Counted from the first letter of the stretch, positions 9,952 to 19,151 are shown. The stretch is DNA of 64,000 nt from Candidatus Peregrinibacteria bacterium (GCA_018655275.1 JABIJZ010000009.1:110283-174282), one strand, 5' to 3'. Notes: generated by a model not told the origin, from the letters alone. Program-made: numbers and translations.

Positions 9952-10383
9952 ATGTCAGAAGCTAAAGAAATTACAATTTATACAGACGGAAGTTGTCTCG
10001 GGAATCCAGGTCCTGGCGGTTGGGCCGCAATCATCCTAGACAAAGAAGATCGCACAGAAATAGCAGGTGGGGAGAAGGACACAACAAACAACAGAATGGA
10101 GATGATGGCTGTAATAGAGGCCCTCAAACATCTTCACACCAAACACAAAGACAATCTTACAAAGCAACAAATCCATTTCTATATAGATTCCAACCTCATC
10201 GTCCAAACCCTCAACTCAGGCTGGAAAAAGAAAAAGAACCTGGACCTCTGGGCCGAGATCGAAAAACTCTCAGCTTGGCTCAATATCAAATGGGAATGGG
10301 TAAAAGCCCACCACGATAACAAACTAAACAACGAAGTAGACGAACTCGCGTTCAGCGAAGCGAATAAACAGAAAAAAGCCTAA
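9952..10383 (+). CDS. rnhA: Ribonuclease HI
   Basis: Degrades the RNA strand of RNA-DNA hybrids. The 143-aa protein starts with IYTDGSCLGNPGPGGWAAI, giving the first catalytic aspartate (D12). NNRMEMMAVIEAL supplies the catalytic glutamate, YIDSNLIVQTL the next aspartate, and the C-terminal KAHHDNKLNNEVDELA the last acidic residue and histidine loop. All catalytic positions are present. It is divergent from rlmH and its stop is 8 nt from the stop of convergent trxA. Confidence 0.95.
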   Translation: MSEAKEITIYTDGSCLGNPGPGGWAAIILDKEDRTEIAGGEKDTTNNRMEMMAVIEALKHLHTKHKDNLTKQQIHFYIDSNLIVQTLNSGWKKKKNLDLWAEIEKLSAWLNIKWEWVKAHHDNKLNNEVDELAFSEANKQKKA

Positions 10384-10391
10384 ACACTCCT

Positions 10392-10700
10392 TTATCCCAA
10401 AAGCGCTTTCAGGTCTTCTTTGTTTTTGAATCCAACTGATCGGTTCACTTCTTCACCACCTTTGAAAACAATAACGGTAGGAATACTTTGAACACCATAT
10501 TTAGCGGCTGTTTGTGGAGCTTCATCAACATTCAGTTTTCCAATAACAGCTGTGCCTTCCATCTCACCAGCCAATTCATCGATCACTGGAGCCATCATTT
10601 TGCAAGGACCACACCATTCAGCGAAGAAATCAACCAAAACAGGTTTGTCAGAGTGCAAAACCTCTTCATCGAAGTTATCGTCATTAAATGCTTTAGCCAT
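10392..10700 (-). CDS. trxA: Thioredoxin
   Basis: Disulfide reductase with the classic active site WCGPC (C30 and C33 counting from the ATG at 10700). The 102-aa length, VLVDFFAEWCGPCKMMAPV, the cis-proline segment SIPTVIVFKGGEE and the final helix FKNKEDLKALLG are all normal for cytoplasmic thioredoxin. I choose MAKAFNDDNF as the start; the upstream ATG at 10730 would add ten residues without homology. No signal peptide. No thioredoxin reductase is adjacent. Confidence 0.93.
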   Translation of the reverse strand: MAKAFNDDNFDEEVLHSDKPVLVDFFAEWCGPCKMMAPVIDELAGEMEGTAVIGKLNVDEAPQTAAKYGVQSIPTVIVFKGGEEVNRSVGFKNKEDLKALLG

Positions 10701-10772
10701 AATATCAGGGGTTATTGTATGTTTAAGCAACGCCAGAAGTATATTAAAAACAGCCCCAAAAGTCTACCGACT

Positions 10773-12044
10773 TCAGGAATTAAGTTTTGACTTTTCCATG
10801 ATTTCTTTTGCTTGTTTCTTCCACTCTTTTGGGTCAAGAGCGTGTGCTCGCCCAACATAAGATTTTCGCAAGATTCTCAAGAACGGAAGTTTACGAATCG
10901 CATATTTAAAAGGAGAATTTTTTAATTCACGTTTGTCTTTGTAGCAAGGATCTTTCGCAAAACGCAGAGTCACCAAAGTCTGATCTATCTCCAAAACTTT
11001 GTCCTCAACTTTTTCGCTTGGGACACCCTTCTCCATTATGATTCTGAAGAAATAAGTGTCGTGTGGCCGAGGCTCAGCTCCATCCGAAGAACCCTCGTCA
11101 GAAGAACCTTTCGGCAAAATAGTAAACGCCACAACATTATTGGAAGGAATTGTGTACATTATCCATCGAATGAAACCATCCTTCGTCACAGGATCTCTCA
11201 AAACACCAAAGAATTTAGAATATTCATCAGTCAATTCATCCAAAGCACTGTATTTGTCCGCTAAACCTTCATCTTCAAAAAATAGGTCCAAAACATTTTG
11301 CGCTAAATCTTTGTCCATCTTCAGGATGTCCTTGAGGCTCACAGATTTTCCACCTCTCATCTTGTATGCCAATTTCAAAAGCGTCCCTGAATCAAATTCA
11401 CAAAATACTTCCTTCAAATCATCATTCACAATCCTTCCATACATTCCGCCAATCAAATTGATAATCTTTTCTTGGAAAAACTCAAAATCATTCCCGAGTT
11501 GCGATACAAAAATATTTACGCCATCGTCCATCACAACTTTCAGCTGATATTCGTCCTCATCAAACTCATGGAAATTAATAAAGTTGAAGTTGATACTAAA
11601 AACATCCTGTGTCTCAGGAATAATAGTCATGCTCTGCTCATACAAACGAATCCGGCATTTCCCTTTGTTTATAGGCTTATTAAATTTACTAAACCTATCG
11701 AAATATCCCTCAAATTCACCTTTGAGACTACCTTGTTTCATAAACAACGCATCCAGCAAAAACTCATTACGTACCTTATAAATAGTCGCCAAAAACTCGT
11801 CAAAAAGTGTTCCCAAATTGTTCAACGTATATTTCTCTCTTCCAAAAGTAATAAAGAACAGTTGGTCGTCTTTGTAGTAAAACTCTTTGATGTCGTAGAA
11901 ATTAATCAGTTCACCTTTGTCAGTTGCTCCCTTGCCTTTGAGGCGGAACCCTTTGTCATAGATGATGATCTCACCTTCTTTTTCGATAAGAACGCGATTT
12001 GAGAAGTTCGACTTACGATACTTCAAGCTAAAAGAAACTTGCAT
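10773..12044 (-). CDS. Unrecognised 423-aa protein
   Basis: I do not recognise a family. The protein is soluble and rich in Phe, Lys and Asp. The first 100 residues alternate short beta-strand-like segments (RVLIEKEGEIIIYDKGFRL, ELINFYDIKEFYY, QLFFITFGREKYTLN) that resemble a PH-like or sheet-rich module. The segment near 110-200 (SLKGEFEGYFDRF, CRIRLYEQSMTII, EYQLKVVMDDGVNIFV) repeats the same pattern, hinting at two related domains. The C-terminal part is Lys/Arg-rich with helices. It is preceded by an unusually long, folded spacer that may be its 5' leader. Role unknown. Confidence 0.7.
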   Translation of the reverse strand: MQVSFSLKYRKSNFSNRVLIEKEGEIIIYDKGFRLKGKGATDKGELINFYDIKEFYYKDDQLFFITFGREKYTLNNLGTLFDEFLATIYKVRNEFLLDALFMKQGSLKGEFEGYFDRFSKFNKPINKGKCRIRLYEQSMTIIPETQDVFSINFNFINFHEFDEDEYQLKVVMDDGVNIFVSQLGNDFEFFQEKIINLIGGMYGRIVNDDLKEVFCEFDSGTLLKLAYKMRGGKSVSLKDILKMDKDLAQNVLDLFFEDEGLADKYSALDELTDEYSKFFGVLRDPVTKDGFIRWIMYTIPSNNVVAFTILPKGSSDEGSSDGAEPRPHDTYFFRIIMEKGVPSEKVEDKVLEIDQTLVTLRFAKDPCYKDKRELKNSPFKYAIRKLPFLRILRKSYVGRAHALDPKEWKKQAKEIMEKSKLNS

Positions 12045-12095
12045 ATTTATTATTTAATATCTGAATTGTAAAAAAGGGAACTAATGATTTTGGAT

Positions 12096-12337
12096 GCCCT
12101 TTGTTGAAAAGCTTAAATGCTTAAATGCAGGGCCTAAACTAAAGAAAACAAGCTCAGATGTCAATAGAATTGAACATAAGAGCTTGTCTTCGAATGGTAA
12201 TTCAATTGATAGAAAATCTATCTAAAGAATACCGGAGGGAAGTTTCCATCTTCGATAGCAAGCTATGAAAGATGAGAACTAAATGTCAGTTAGATAATCA
12301 AACCAAAAGGTAAAACTAACTAATCGACGCTATTATA
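12096..12337 (-). ncRNA. Candidate structured 5' leader or small RNA upstream of the 423-aa gene
   Basis: The gene-free stretch 12045-12395 holds a series of hairpins: 12096-12100/12129-12133 enclosing 12109-12112/12119-12122; 12148-12155/12180-12187 (8 bp) enclosing TCAAT/ATTGA; 12208-12213/12217-12222; and 12247-12252/12269-12274 with an inner 5-bp ATAGC/GCTAT stem. A TATAAT in minus orientation (12332-12337) would start a transcript near 12325 that runs through all the stems into the gene starting at 12044. Orientation is inferred from this -10 box alone; the arms would pair on either strand. No known riboswitch core recognised. Confidence 0.35.
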
Positions 12338-12395
12338 ATAACACAAAACGAAAAAAATAGCAACCCCCTGAAGGCCATAAAAAGTAGTTTTTCCA

Positions 12396-12890
12396 CTATC
12401 TCTTTAACAAGCAGTGAATAGCTGTGCCCGTCAAAGCCAGTGTTACCAAAACCGCGCCCCCCGCTGCATGGAAGTTCGCTTGAGCTAAAATTTCGTTTCC
12501 CACATTGAGATGATTTTGAGCAGACTGCGCTAATGGTTCGACACCATCACGAAATAACGTAGCCAGATACACAAGAAAACTGACGCCAGCTATAGTGGAA
12601 GGAATGTTTCGACCACCAGCATCTGAAACCAATCTTTCATCATGACTTTGGGGCTCTTTCATCCTTAGTGAATCAAAGACGCCAATTGCAGTTACTGGGG
12701 CCCCAATTATCGCAGCAGTAGAAGCAGCTACGAAACCTGGGGTTGGGGTCGGTTGACCAGCTGCATTATGGAATGTAACTTGAGCAGTAGCTTCCGCAGC
12801 TACACCTACTGCTATAAGGGCCAAGGGGGGTACACCAAATCGGGTTTTATCGTGAGGCGGAGATTCTACTGATTCAGCCATGTAATTCAT
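12396..12890 (-). CDS. Unrecognised small integral membrane protein
   Basis: A 164-aa protein with four likely membrane segments: VPPLALIAVGVAAEATAQV near residues 20-40, GFVAASTAAIIGAPVTAIGVF near 52-72, TIAGVSFLVYLATLF near 98-112 and AGGAVLVTLALTGTAIHCLL near 143-162. Short polar loops carry a His/Asn-rich stretch (AQSAQNHLNVGNE). Start at 12890, or four codons later at MAES. It stands alone with its own near-consensus promoter. No family or partner recognised. Confidence 0.65.
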   Translation of the reverse strand: MNYMAESVESPPHDKTRFGVPPLALIAVGVAAEATAQVTFHNAAGQPTPTPGFVAASTAAIIGAPVTAIGVFDSLRMKEPQSHDERLVSDAGGRNIPSTIAGVSFLVYLATLFRDGVEPLAQSAQNHLNVGNEILAQANFHAAGGAVLVTLALTGTAIHCLLKR

Positions 12891-12911
12891 TTTATTAGTT
12901 TCAAGTGCTCA

Positions 12912-12939
12912 ATAGTACACCAAGCCCTTGTGATGTCAA
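12912..12939 (-). promoter_or_regulatory. Sigma70-type promoter for the 164-aa membrane protein
   Basis: On the minus strand TTGACA (12934-12939), 16-nt spacer, TACTAT (12912-12917), ending 21 nt before the ATG at 12890. Confidence 0.6.
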
Positions 12940-13011
12940 TAATTTTAGAAGTAAATTGTCATGTATGCAAACGTACACCTTTTTAGTATAATCCACGCGA
13001 ATTAATCAACT

Positions 13012-13695
13012 ATGAAAACTCTCGCAATAAACACCGCGCTCAAGAAAACATCCATCGCTTTAATCGATGGAAACAAAGTTGTATCCGAAAAAACTTGGCT
13101 ATCAAACAGCAATGAAGCAGAGAAGCTAATGCCAGAAATCGCAAAACTTCTCAAAAGCAAAAAAGTAAAATACGAAGATCTAAAATCAGTCTTGCTTATA
13201 AAAGGCCCAGGCTCATTCACAGGACTTCGAATAGGTGTAACCGTCGCCAATACAATAGCTCATCTCCAAAAAATCCCAGTATACGCTGCGACTACATTTC
13301 AATACCTATGGGCAGCTCACACAGCAAACGCGAAAACCACCCACGGACCACTCGTTCTCTTCGCAGGCAAAAAAGAGATCTACATCCAACTTACAAAAAC
13401 TTCAAAACCAATTCTCAAAAAACTAGATGAAGCAAAAGAATTTTTCGAAACCAAAAAACTAACGAACCTACATGGCGCCCTAACCGATGATCAAAAAAAA
13501 GAATTCAAAGCTTTCAAATTCAAAGAATCAAAAAAGCCAGCAGGCAAAATATTTCTATCCCTAAAAAAACTCGAGAAAGGAACCTTGATAAAACCTTTCT
13601 ACGTAAAAGGGCCAGCCATCTCAAAACCTAAACCACAGCCCAAGAAAGCTCAAGCGATTCTTGGGCAAAAAGGCCCAAAGGGCCGCAATAAATAA
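13012..13695 (+). CDS. tsaB: tRNA threonylcarbamoyladenosine biosynthesis protein TsaB
   Basis: Partner of TsaD in making t6A37 in ANN-decoding tRNAs. The N-terminal ASKHA fold reads LAINTALKKTSIALIDG, and the diagnostic loop GPGSFTGLRIGVTVANT is at about residues 64-80. The 227-aa protein ends in a Lys/Pro-rich basic tail that ordinary TsaB proteins lack. A TATAAT box is at 12987-12992, 20 nt upstream. The end of the gene is 10 nt before the rsmI start. tsaD and tsaE are not in the window. Confidence 0.9.
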   Translation: MKTLAINTALKKTSIALIDGNKVVSEKTWLSNSNEAEKLMPEIAKLLKSKKVKYEDLKSVLLIKGPGSFTGLRIGVTVANTIAHLQKIPVYAATTFQYLWAAHTANAKTTHGPLVLFAGKKEIYIQLTKTSKPILKKLDEAKEFFETKKLTNLHGALTDDQKKEFKAFKFKESKKPAGKIFLSLKKLEKGTLIKPFYVKGPAISKPKPQPKKAQAILGQKGPKGRNK

Positions 13696-13705
13696 TCAAA
13701 AAATA

Positions 13706-14368
13706 ATGCTATACATCGTTGCAACTCCAATAGGTAACTTAGAGGACATCACTCTCAGAGCTCTCAGGACATTGAAAGAAGTGGATTACATCGCGGCCGA
13801 AGACACTCGCCACACAAAAATCCTCGTCAACAAATACGAAATCGACACCCAATTACTCAGCTATCACTCGTATTCTAGCCCAGCCAAACTCGAAAAAATC
13901 GTAGACCTTCTCAAAGAAGGTAAAAACGTTGCATTAGTCTCAGACGCAGGCACGCCAGGAATTTCAGATCCTGCATATTCATTGATAAACCGCGCGATCG
14001 AAGAGGACGTCCGAGTAGTGCCAATTCCAGGCGCATCAAGTTTGCTAACAGCATTAGTTGCAAGCGGCTTGCCGATGGACAAATTTTTGCACCTCGGATT
14101 CCTTCCATTAAAAAAAGGTCGCCAAACCCTACTTAACTCAATAAAAGAGGAACCGCGCACCCTAGTTATCTTTGAATCACCACATAGGATCGCAAGAACA
14201 TTGAAGGATTTGCAGGAATATCTTGGGGACAGGGACATAGCGGTATGCCGAGAACTTACGAAAATTTATGAAGAAGTTTTAAGGATGAAAATATCGGAAG
14301 CAGCTGCGCATTTTGAAATCAAAAAGCCAAAAGGCGAATTCGTGCTTGTTGTTAAGGGATTGAAATAA
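13706..14368 (+). CDS. rsmI: 16S rRNA (cytidine1402-2'-O)-methyltransferase RsmI
   Basis: Tetrapyrrole-methylase-fold enzyme that 2'-O-methylates C1402 in the decoding centre. MLYIVATPIGNLEDITLRAL at the start, AAEDTRHTKILVNKY near residue 30, LVSDAGTPGISDPAY near 80, VPIPGASSLLTALVASGLP near 112, FESPHRI near 155 and AVCRELTKIYEE near 180 are all family motifs. The ATG at 13706 is chosen because it starts directly with the conserved first strand; the frame is open 15 codons earlier inside tsaB. Length 220 aa. Confidence 0.95.
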   Translation: MLYIVATPIGNLEDITLRALRTLKEVDYIAAEDTRHTKILVNKYEIDTQLLSYHSYSSPAKLEKIVDLLKEGKNVALVSDAGTPGISDPAYSLINRAIEEDVRVVPIPGASSLLTALVASGLPMDKFLHLGFLPLKKGRQTLLNSIKEEPRTLVIFESPHRIARTLKDLQEYLGDRDIAVCRELTKIYEEVLRMKISEAAAHFEIKKPKGEFVLVVKGLK

Positions 14369-14380
14369 TATAATTGAGCC

Positions 14381-14989
14381 ATGCCTCATTCAGCTCAGAA
14401 AAAATCACCCAAAGGTTTTACACTAATAGAAATAATAATAGTGGTTCTTATTGTAGGATTGCTTGGGCTATTTGCGTTGAATTCAATGATAAGGTCTCAG
14501 GATCAAATTAAATTCATTGGTGCAACAAAAGACACAGCAGCACTCATAAGTGAGGTGCGAAGTCTCGCACTCGCAAGCAAAACCATTACCTACAACGACA
14601 AACAAGAATTCCCAAACAAATACGGAGCTTGCATCACATCAAATCAAATCACTATCTTCGCAGACCATCCAGACAGCACTTTGAACTCATATGACACAAC
14701 GGGTGACGATCCAGATGTCCTATTGAAAGAAACATATACACTAGCAGACGAATACGAATACATAACAACTCCAGCGAGATCAGGCGAACCCTGCCAGCTC
14801 ACACTTCTATACGAACCAACAAACGCAAAATTCAGCGTGAAGCCACCATCAACAGGAGATGATCCATTCGACGAAAAACAATACGCAATGATCGAAGTGA
14901 AAGAAATAGAAGGCGACCGTTCAAAAATCATAGTTCTATTCCGTGTCTCTGGAAACCCAGAAATTTTCAATACAACAGATGAAATCTAA
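14381..14989 (+). CDS. Type IV pilin-like protein, prepilin peptidase substrate
   Basis: A 202-aa protein with a class III signal: basic leader KKSPKG then FTLIEIIIVVLIVGLLGL, so prepilin peptidase would cut after Gly13 and leave N-terminal Phe with Glu5. The rest is a globular domain with two cysteines (GACITS and EPCQLTL) that may form a disulfide. It is the first of three overlapping pilin-like genes (14381-16674), which look like minor pilins or pseudopilins of a type IV pilus or type II secretion-like machine. No pilus ATPase or platform gene is in the window. Confidence 0.85.
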   Translation: MPHSAQKKSPKGFTLIEIIIVVLIVGLLGLFALNSMIRSQDQIKFIGATKDTAALISEVRSLALASKTITYNDKQEFPNKYGACITSNQITIFADHPDSTLNSYDTTGDDPDVLLKETYTLADEYEYITTPARSGEPCQLTLLYEPTNAKFSVKPPSTGDDPFDEKQYAMIEVKEIEGDRSKIIVLFRVSGNPEIFNTTDEI

Positions 14990-15599
14990 AAACACACATC
15001 CAAACACAAGTGGCGAAACTCTGATCGAAGTTATCACAGCTATAACAACTATAGTTATGGCCGGTATCGCGTCAGTTTCGGTTATTATCGCGAGTTTTAA
15101 TTCAACGACAATTTCACGAGAATATTTGATCGCCCAAAATCTAGCTCGCGAAGCAATCGAAGGCGTCACAAACATCCGCGACACAAACTGGCTTCTATAC
15201 CCAGACAAGAAAGAAGCGTGTTGGTTGGTGCTGCCACAATTTAGCGGGGAACCTCACGACACATGCCAAACAAAAGAAAAAGTTTCAGACACAATTTTTT
15301 ATGTAGTCGCAAGACACCCAGTAAAGGGGAATTTTATATTCGCGAAAAACAATGACGAACTTGATCTTGAAACAGAACCAAATCCAACAACATACGGGAT
15401 GTTCTATGACATTGTGACAGAACAATATACACATGGTACTACGGAAAATTTAATTTGGTATCGCATGGTGAAATTCGAACAAGTCGACGAAGCCCCATTT
15501 GCAGACCAGGTCAAAGTAACAGTCAAAGTTCAATGGAAAGGCAGCAAAGATCTCGGCACCTATGAAGTAAGTTCAATCCTAACAAATTATGCTAAATAA
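14979..15599 (+). CDS. Pilin-like protein with altered cleavage site
   Basis: A 206-aa protein. The prepilin-like start reads NTSGETLIEVITAITTIVMAGIASV: a Gly followed by Glu-Thr-Leu-Ile-Glu instead of Phe-Thr-Leu-Ile-Glu. Glu5 is kept but the usual Phe1 is Glu. The pattern after it (LIAQNLAREAIEGVTNIRDTNW) is common to PilV/GspI-type minor pilins. The chosen ATG at 14979 lies inside the end of the previous gene, 11 nt overlap, and the stop overlaps the next gene by 11 nt, so the three are translated together. Whether the altered site is processed is unknown. Confidence 0.8.
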   Translation: MKSKNTHPNTSGETLIEVITAITTIVMAGIASVSVIIASFNSTTISREYLIAQNLAREAIEGVTNIRDTNWLLYPDKKEACWLVLPQFSGEPHDTCQTKEKVSDTIFYVVARHPVKGNFIFAKNNDELDLETEPNPTTYGMFYDIVTEQYTHGTTENLIWYRMVKFEQVDEAPFADQVKVTVKVQWKGSKDLGTYEVSSILTNYAK

Positions 15600-16674
15600 A
15601 TTCGAAAACAAAAGAGGTTTCACCCTAATGGAAGCACTGATCGCATCCAGCATTTTCGCAATGATTGCGAGCATAGCAGCAGCTTTTTTCATGAACATTT
15701 CTAGGACAGAAAGACAATCAGAACTCACAAACGGAATGTACGAAGACGCAAGAATCATGATGGAAGTCATCGCGCGAGAGGTCCGGCAAGGAACAATCGA
15801 CTACGAAGAATATCACAGCATAAATGTGGTTGGAGCAGGACATTACGGAATAAATCGCGGAGCATACGCTAGTAAATTTTTCAGCCCGGGGTATACATTT
15901 GACGATGGGAGTACCGTAGGAGGCGCAAGCCCCGCAAATCTTGGATTGGAATGCACAACACTAGCCGATCCAAACAATTCCAGCGCAGCAAACTGTGACA
16001 TAGCCGGAAGCACAGTATTCACCCCATCCGTTGACATAAATATGGGCAAAAACCCATACAATAGCTTGATTCCAGCAGAAGCATCTGCATTTTGTGAGGA
16101 TTGTGATGCTGATAGCGCCTCAGCCCTAGAACAAACAGAACTTTACCTCATCTCAAGCGACGGCCGTGAAAAAACAATCATAGGCTCAAAAAACCGACTC
16201 GCCACAGGCACATCGGACAAAGTCCTCGTCATGCTACAAATGGACGGATATGACACAGACAGCAATGGAATAGTCGACATCTTCGGATGCAAAACAGAAT
16301 ATATAAATTGCACACCAGCGACTCCAGAAATAGTGGGCTTCACTGCCATAGGCATCCAAATCGCAGAAATCCTTGCAAACGACGAAAGCACAATCACCGC
16401 GACACCATTCATTCCACTATCACCACTCCGAAGCTCAATCAAAGATCTCAAATTCATAGTATGGCCCGACGAAGATCCATACAAAGCTTTCGCAGAAGCC
16501 GACGTCCAATTCCAACCAAACGTAACAGTCGTCCTAACACTAGAACCAGCGGCAGCAGAAGTTGCAGACTATCCAGGCACACCACCAGAAATAACAGTCC
16601 AAACAACAGTCTCAGCAGGAGTAAAAAACGAACTCAAAACCTACCCTCCAACAAAAGACCTCAGCTGGCTTTAA
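15589..16674 (+). CDS. Pilin-like protein (PilW/GspJ-type)
   Basis: A 361-aa protein with leader MLNKFENKRG and FTLMEALIASSIFAMIASIAAAFF, a standard prepilin motif. The following EDARIMMEVIAREVRQGTIDYEEY helix is typical of PilW/GspJ-type minor pilins. The large C-terminal part has several Cys pairs (ECTT, NCDIAG, CEDCDAD, GCKTEYINCT), suggesting disulfides outside the membrane. The 3' end overlaps the 3' end of convergent leuS by 14 nt. It is the last of the three pilin-like genes. Confidence 0.85.
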   Translation: MLNKFENKRGFTLMEALIASSIFAMIASIAAAFFMNISRTERQSELTNGMYEDARIMMEVIAREVRQGTIDYEEYHSINVVGAGHYGINRGAYASKFFSPGYTFDDGSTVGGASPANLGLECTTLADPNNSSAANCDIAGSTVFTPSVDINMGKNPYNSLIPAEASAFCEDCDADSASALEQTELYLISSDGREKTIIGSKNRLATGTSDKVLVMLQMDGYDTDSNGIVDIFGCKTEYINCTPATPEIVGFTAIGIQIAEILANDESTITATPFIPLSPLRSSIKDLKFIVWPDEDPYKAFAEADVQFQPNVTVVLTLEPAAAEVADYPGTPPEITVQTTVSAGVKNELKTYPPTKDLSWL

Positions 16675-19087
16675 CTACAAACCCAACGATTTTTCCTGGA
16701 ACGAAAATTTCTTTCACGACTTTTCCTGATTCCAAATGCTTGGCAACATTCGACTCGCTACGAGCCGCAGCCAAAACGTCAGCCTTCCCAGCATCAGCAG
16801 CAACCTCCACGGTTCCACGCATCTTGCCGTTCACCTGAATCGCATAAGTCACAGAACTAGCAATCAAATATTTCGGATCAAACTTCGGCCAACTACTATC
16901 AAACACGCTATATTTCCCGCCAAGCGAAGCCCAATGCTCCTCAGCCAAATGCGGCGCCATCGGCGCAATCAACTGAACGACTTTCTTCGCAGAGACTTTG
17001 TCCATCCCCGTGATCTGCGCTACAGCCACAAACTCCATCAACGCACTCAACGCAGTGTTGAAATGGAATTTCTCAATATCTGAAGTCACTTTCTTTATAG
17101 TTTTGTGTAGAGCCGCCATCAAACTGTCTTTGTCAGAAACTTTTCCTCCACCGACAGCCTGCCCCACAATTCCGGAAAATTTATCCACAAACCTAGCGAT
17201 CCCTTTGATTCCTTTGTCATCCCAAGATCCGCCTTGTGTGAATGGTCCCATAAACATCAAATACATTCGGAACACATCACTTCCATATTTTTCGACAAAC
17301 GCATCTGGGCTCACAACATTCCCCTTCGACTTCGACATCTTCGCTCCATCCTTTGTGACCATGCCTTGGTGGATGAGTTTTTTGAAAGGTTCATCGAAAT
17401 CAATATGCCCAAGATCATGCAAAGCTTTGGTAAAAAATCGCGCATACAAAAGATGCATACACGCATGTTCAGGCCCACCGATATACATATCGACTGGAAC
17501 CCATTTCTTTGTTACCTCTTTGTCGAACGCCGCCTTCTTGCTCGCTGCATTACCCATCGAAGGATATCTCAAGAAATACCAACTAGAACAAACAAAAGTA
17601 TCCATCGTGTCACTTTCACGCTTAGCAGCCGCTCCACATTTCGGACACACAACATTCATAAACTTTCTGCTGTGCGCAAGAGGGGACTGTCCATCACCTC
17701 GTAACTCAAACTTCACATCCAAAGGCAACTCAACCGGCAAATCTTTCTCCGGCACAGGCACCTCCCCACATTTCTTACAATAAATAATCGGGATTGGCGC
17801 TCCCCAATATCGTTGACGAGAAATGAGCCAATCACGGAGTTTGTAATTAATGACTCTTTCACCCCAACCATTCTTCTCAATATGATCTTTTATTGCCTCA
17901 GTAGCTTTGTGAATATCCATCCCCTCCAAAAATTCGCTGTTAATCATAACCCCAGACTCTTCTTGTACTTGTTCTTTTTTTGTAATAGGAGACTTGTCCC
18001 CATCTTTACCAACAACAACACGGACTATCTCAATCTTTTTTTCAATTGCAAATTCAAAGTCCCTAATATCATGCCCAGGTACTCCAACTACACATCCAGT
18101 ACCAACATTAGCAAGCACGAAATCGCTCACAAAAATCGGCATTTTCCGTCCAGTCAAAGAATTAATAGCAAACAACCCAGTAGATACTCCAGTTTTCTTT
18201 CTGCCTTCAGCTATCCTTTCTATATCACTTTTTTTTCTCGATGCATTAATATATTTTTCAACATTCTTTTTATTCTCAAAACTATCGAAATGTTTTTTTA
18301 CAAATTCACTTTCTGGAGCAACAACAATAAAAGTTGCTCCAAAATTTGTATCAGGACGAGTTGTATATACGCTGATCTTATCTTCGGCACCTTCTACATT
18401 ATACCAAATATTTATCCCCTCACTCTTCCCAATCCAATTCGATTGCATAGCCTTCGTATTTTCCGGCCAATCCAAACCGTCATAGTTCAAAAGCTTCTCA
18501 GCATAATCACTTATCTTAAAAAACCACTGCTCCAAATCCTTTTTCTCAACCTCGTGCTTGCAACGCTCACACGCCCCCTCCAAAACTTGCTCATTCGCAA
18601 GAACAGTCTGGCAAGAAGGACACCAATTCACACCTTGTTTTTTCTTATACGCAAGGCCAGCCTTATAAAGCTGCAAAAACACCCACTGAGTCCATTTATA
18701 ATATTCAGGATCAGAAGTTTTCAAAGTTTTGTCCCAATCATACATCGTCCCCATCACCGAAAGTTGTTCAACCATCTTCGATGCATTTTTCGCAATACTC
18801 TTCTCCGGATGAACACCGGTCTTAATTGCATAGTTCTCCGCCGGCAACCCGAAACTATCGAAACCCATCGGTTCAAAAACAGTTTTGCCATGCATCCTCA
18901 TAAATCGCCCATGACTATCAGCCGGCGCAAAATTATACCAATGCCCAATATGAAGTTTGTCCCCAGACGGATAGGGGAACATCACCAAATTATAGTATTT
19001 GTCCTTAGGCGCAGTTTTCTTCATATCAGTCTTATACAACTTCGATGACGCCCATTTTTTCTGCCATTTCTTTTCTATATCAGACAT
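16661..19087 (-). CDS. leuS: Leucyl-tRNA synthetase
   Basis: Class I synthetase of 808 aa charging tRNA-Leu. HIGH is at LHIGH (H46 to H49), KMSKS is in GAKMSKSKGNVV near residue 596, and the zinc-binding motifs CPSCQTVLANEQV with CERCKHE and CKKCGEV with CPKCGAAA are present. The CP1 editing domain is present (TRPDTNFGATF, VPGHDIRDFEFA), and the C-terminal domain ends with KEIFVPGKIVGFVVK. The editing aspartate region reads GHDIRDF where most have AHDERDF. Stop codon overlaps the end of the convergent pilin-like gene. Confidence 0.97.
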   Translation of the reverse strand: MSDIEKKWQKKWASSKLYKTDMKKTAPKDKYYNLVMFPYPSGDKLHIGHWYNFAPADSHGRFMRMHGKTVFEPMGFDSFGLPAENYAIKTGVHPEKSIAKNASKMVEQLSVMGTMYDWDKTLKTSDPEYYKWTQWVFLQLYKAGLAYKKKQGVNWCPSCQTVLANEQVLEGACERCKHEVEKKDLEQWFFKISDYAEKLLNYDGLDWPENTKAMQSNWIGKSEGINIWYNVEGAEDKISVYTTRPDTNFGATFIVVAPESEFVKKHFDSFENKKNVEKYINASRKKSDIERIAEGRKKTGVSTGLFAINSLTGRKMPIFVSDFVLANVGTGCVVGVPGHDIRDFEFAIEKKIEIVRVVVGKDGDKSPITKKEQVQEESGVMINSEFLEGMDIHKATEAIKDHIEKNGWGERVINYKLRDWLISRQRYWGAPIPIIYCKKCGEVPVPEKDLPVELPLDVKFELRGDGQSPLAHSRKFMNVVCPKCGAAAKRESDTMDTFVCSSWYFLRYPSMGNAASKKAAFDKEVTKKWVPVDMYIGGPEHACMHLLYARFFTKALHDLGHIDFDEPFKKLIHQGMVTKDGAKMSKSKGNVVSPDAFVEKYGSDVFRMYLMFMGPFTQGGSWDDKGIKGIARFVDKFSGIVGQAVGGGKVSDKDSLMAALHKTIKKVTSDIEKFHFNTALSALMEFVAVAQITGMDKVSAKKVVQLIAPMAPHLAEEHWASLGGKYSVFDSSWPKFDPKYLIASSVTYAIQVNGKMRGTVEVAADAGKADVLAAARSESNVAKHLESGKVVKEIFVPGKIVGFVVKAS

Positions 19088-19151
19088 AAAATTCCCAGGA
19101 TTAAAGTCCTAGGAATTCTATATAAATTGCGGAAGTAAAACAAGTTTTTAC

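Noticed and set aside
12225..12245. SRP RNA domain IV (CCGGAGGGAAG)
   Set aside because: The asymmetric-loop AGCAG and the matching 5' side are missing, and the flanks do not form the SRP helix.
17813..19048. Long plus-strand ORF opposite leuS
   Set aside because: It is the antisense shadow of a fully conserved leuS; the same holds for 59487-60779 opposite polX and 61016-61828 opposite the glycosyltransferase gene.
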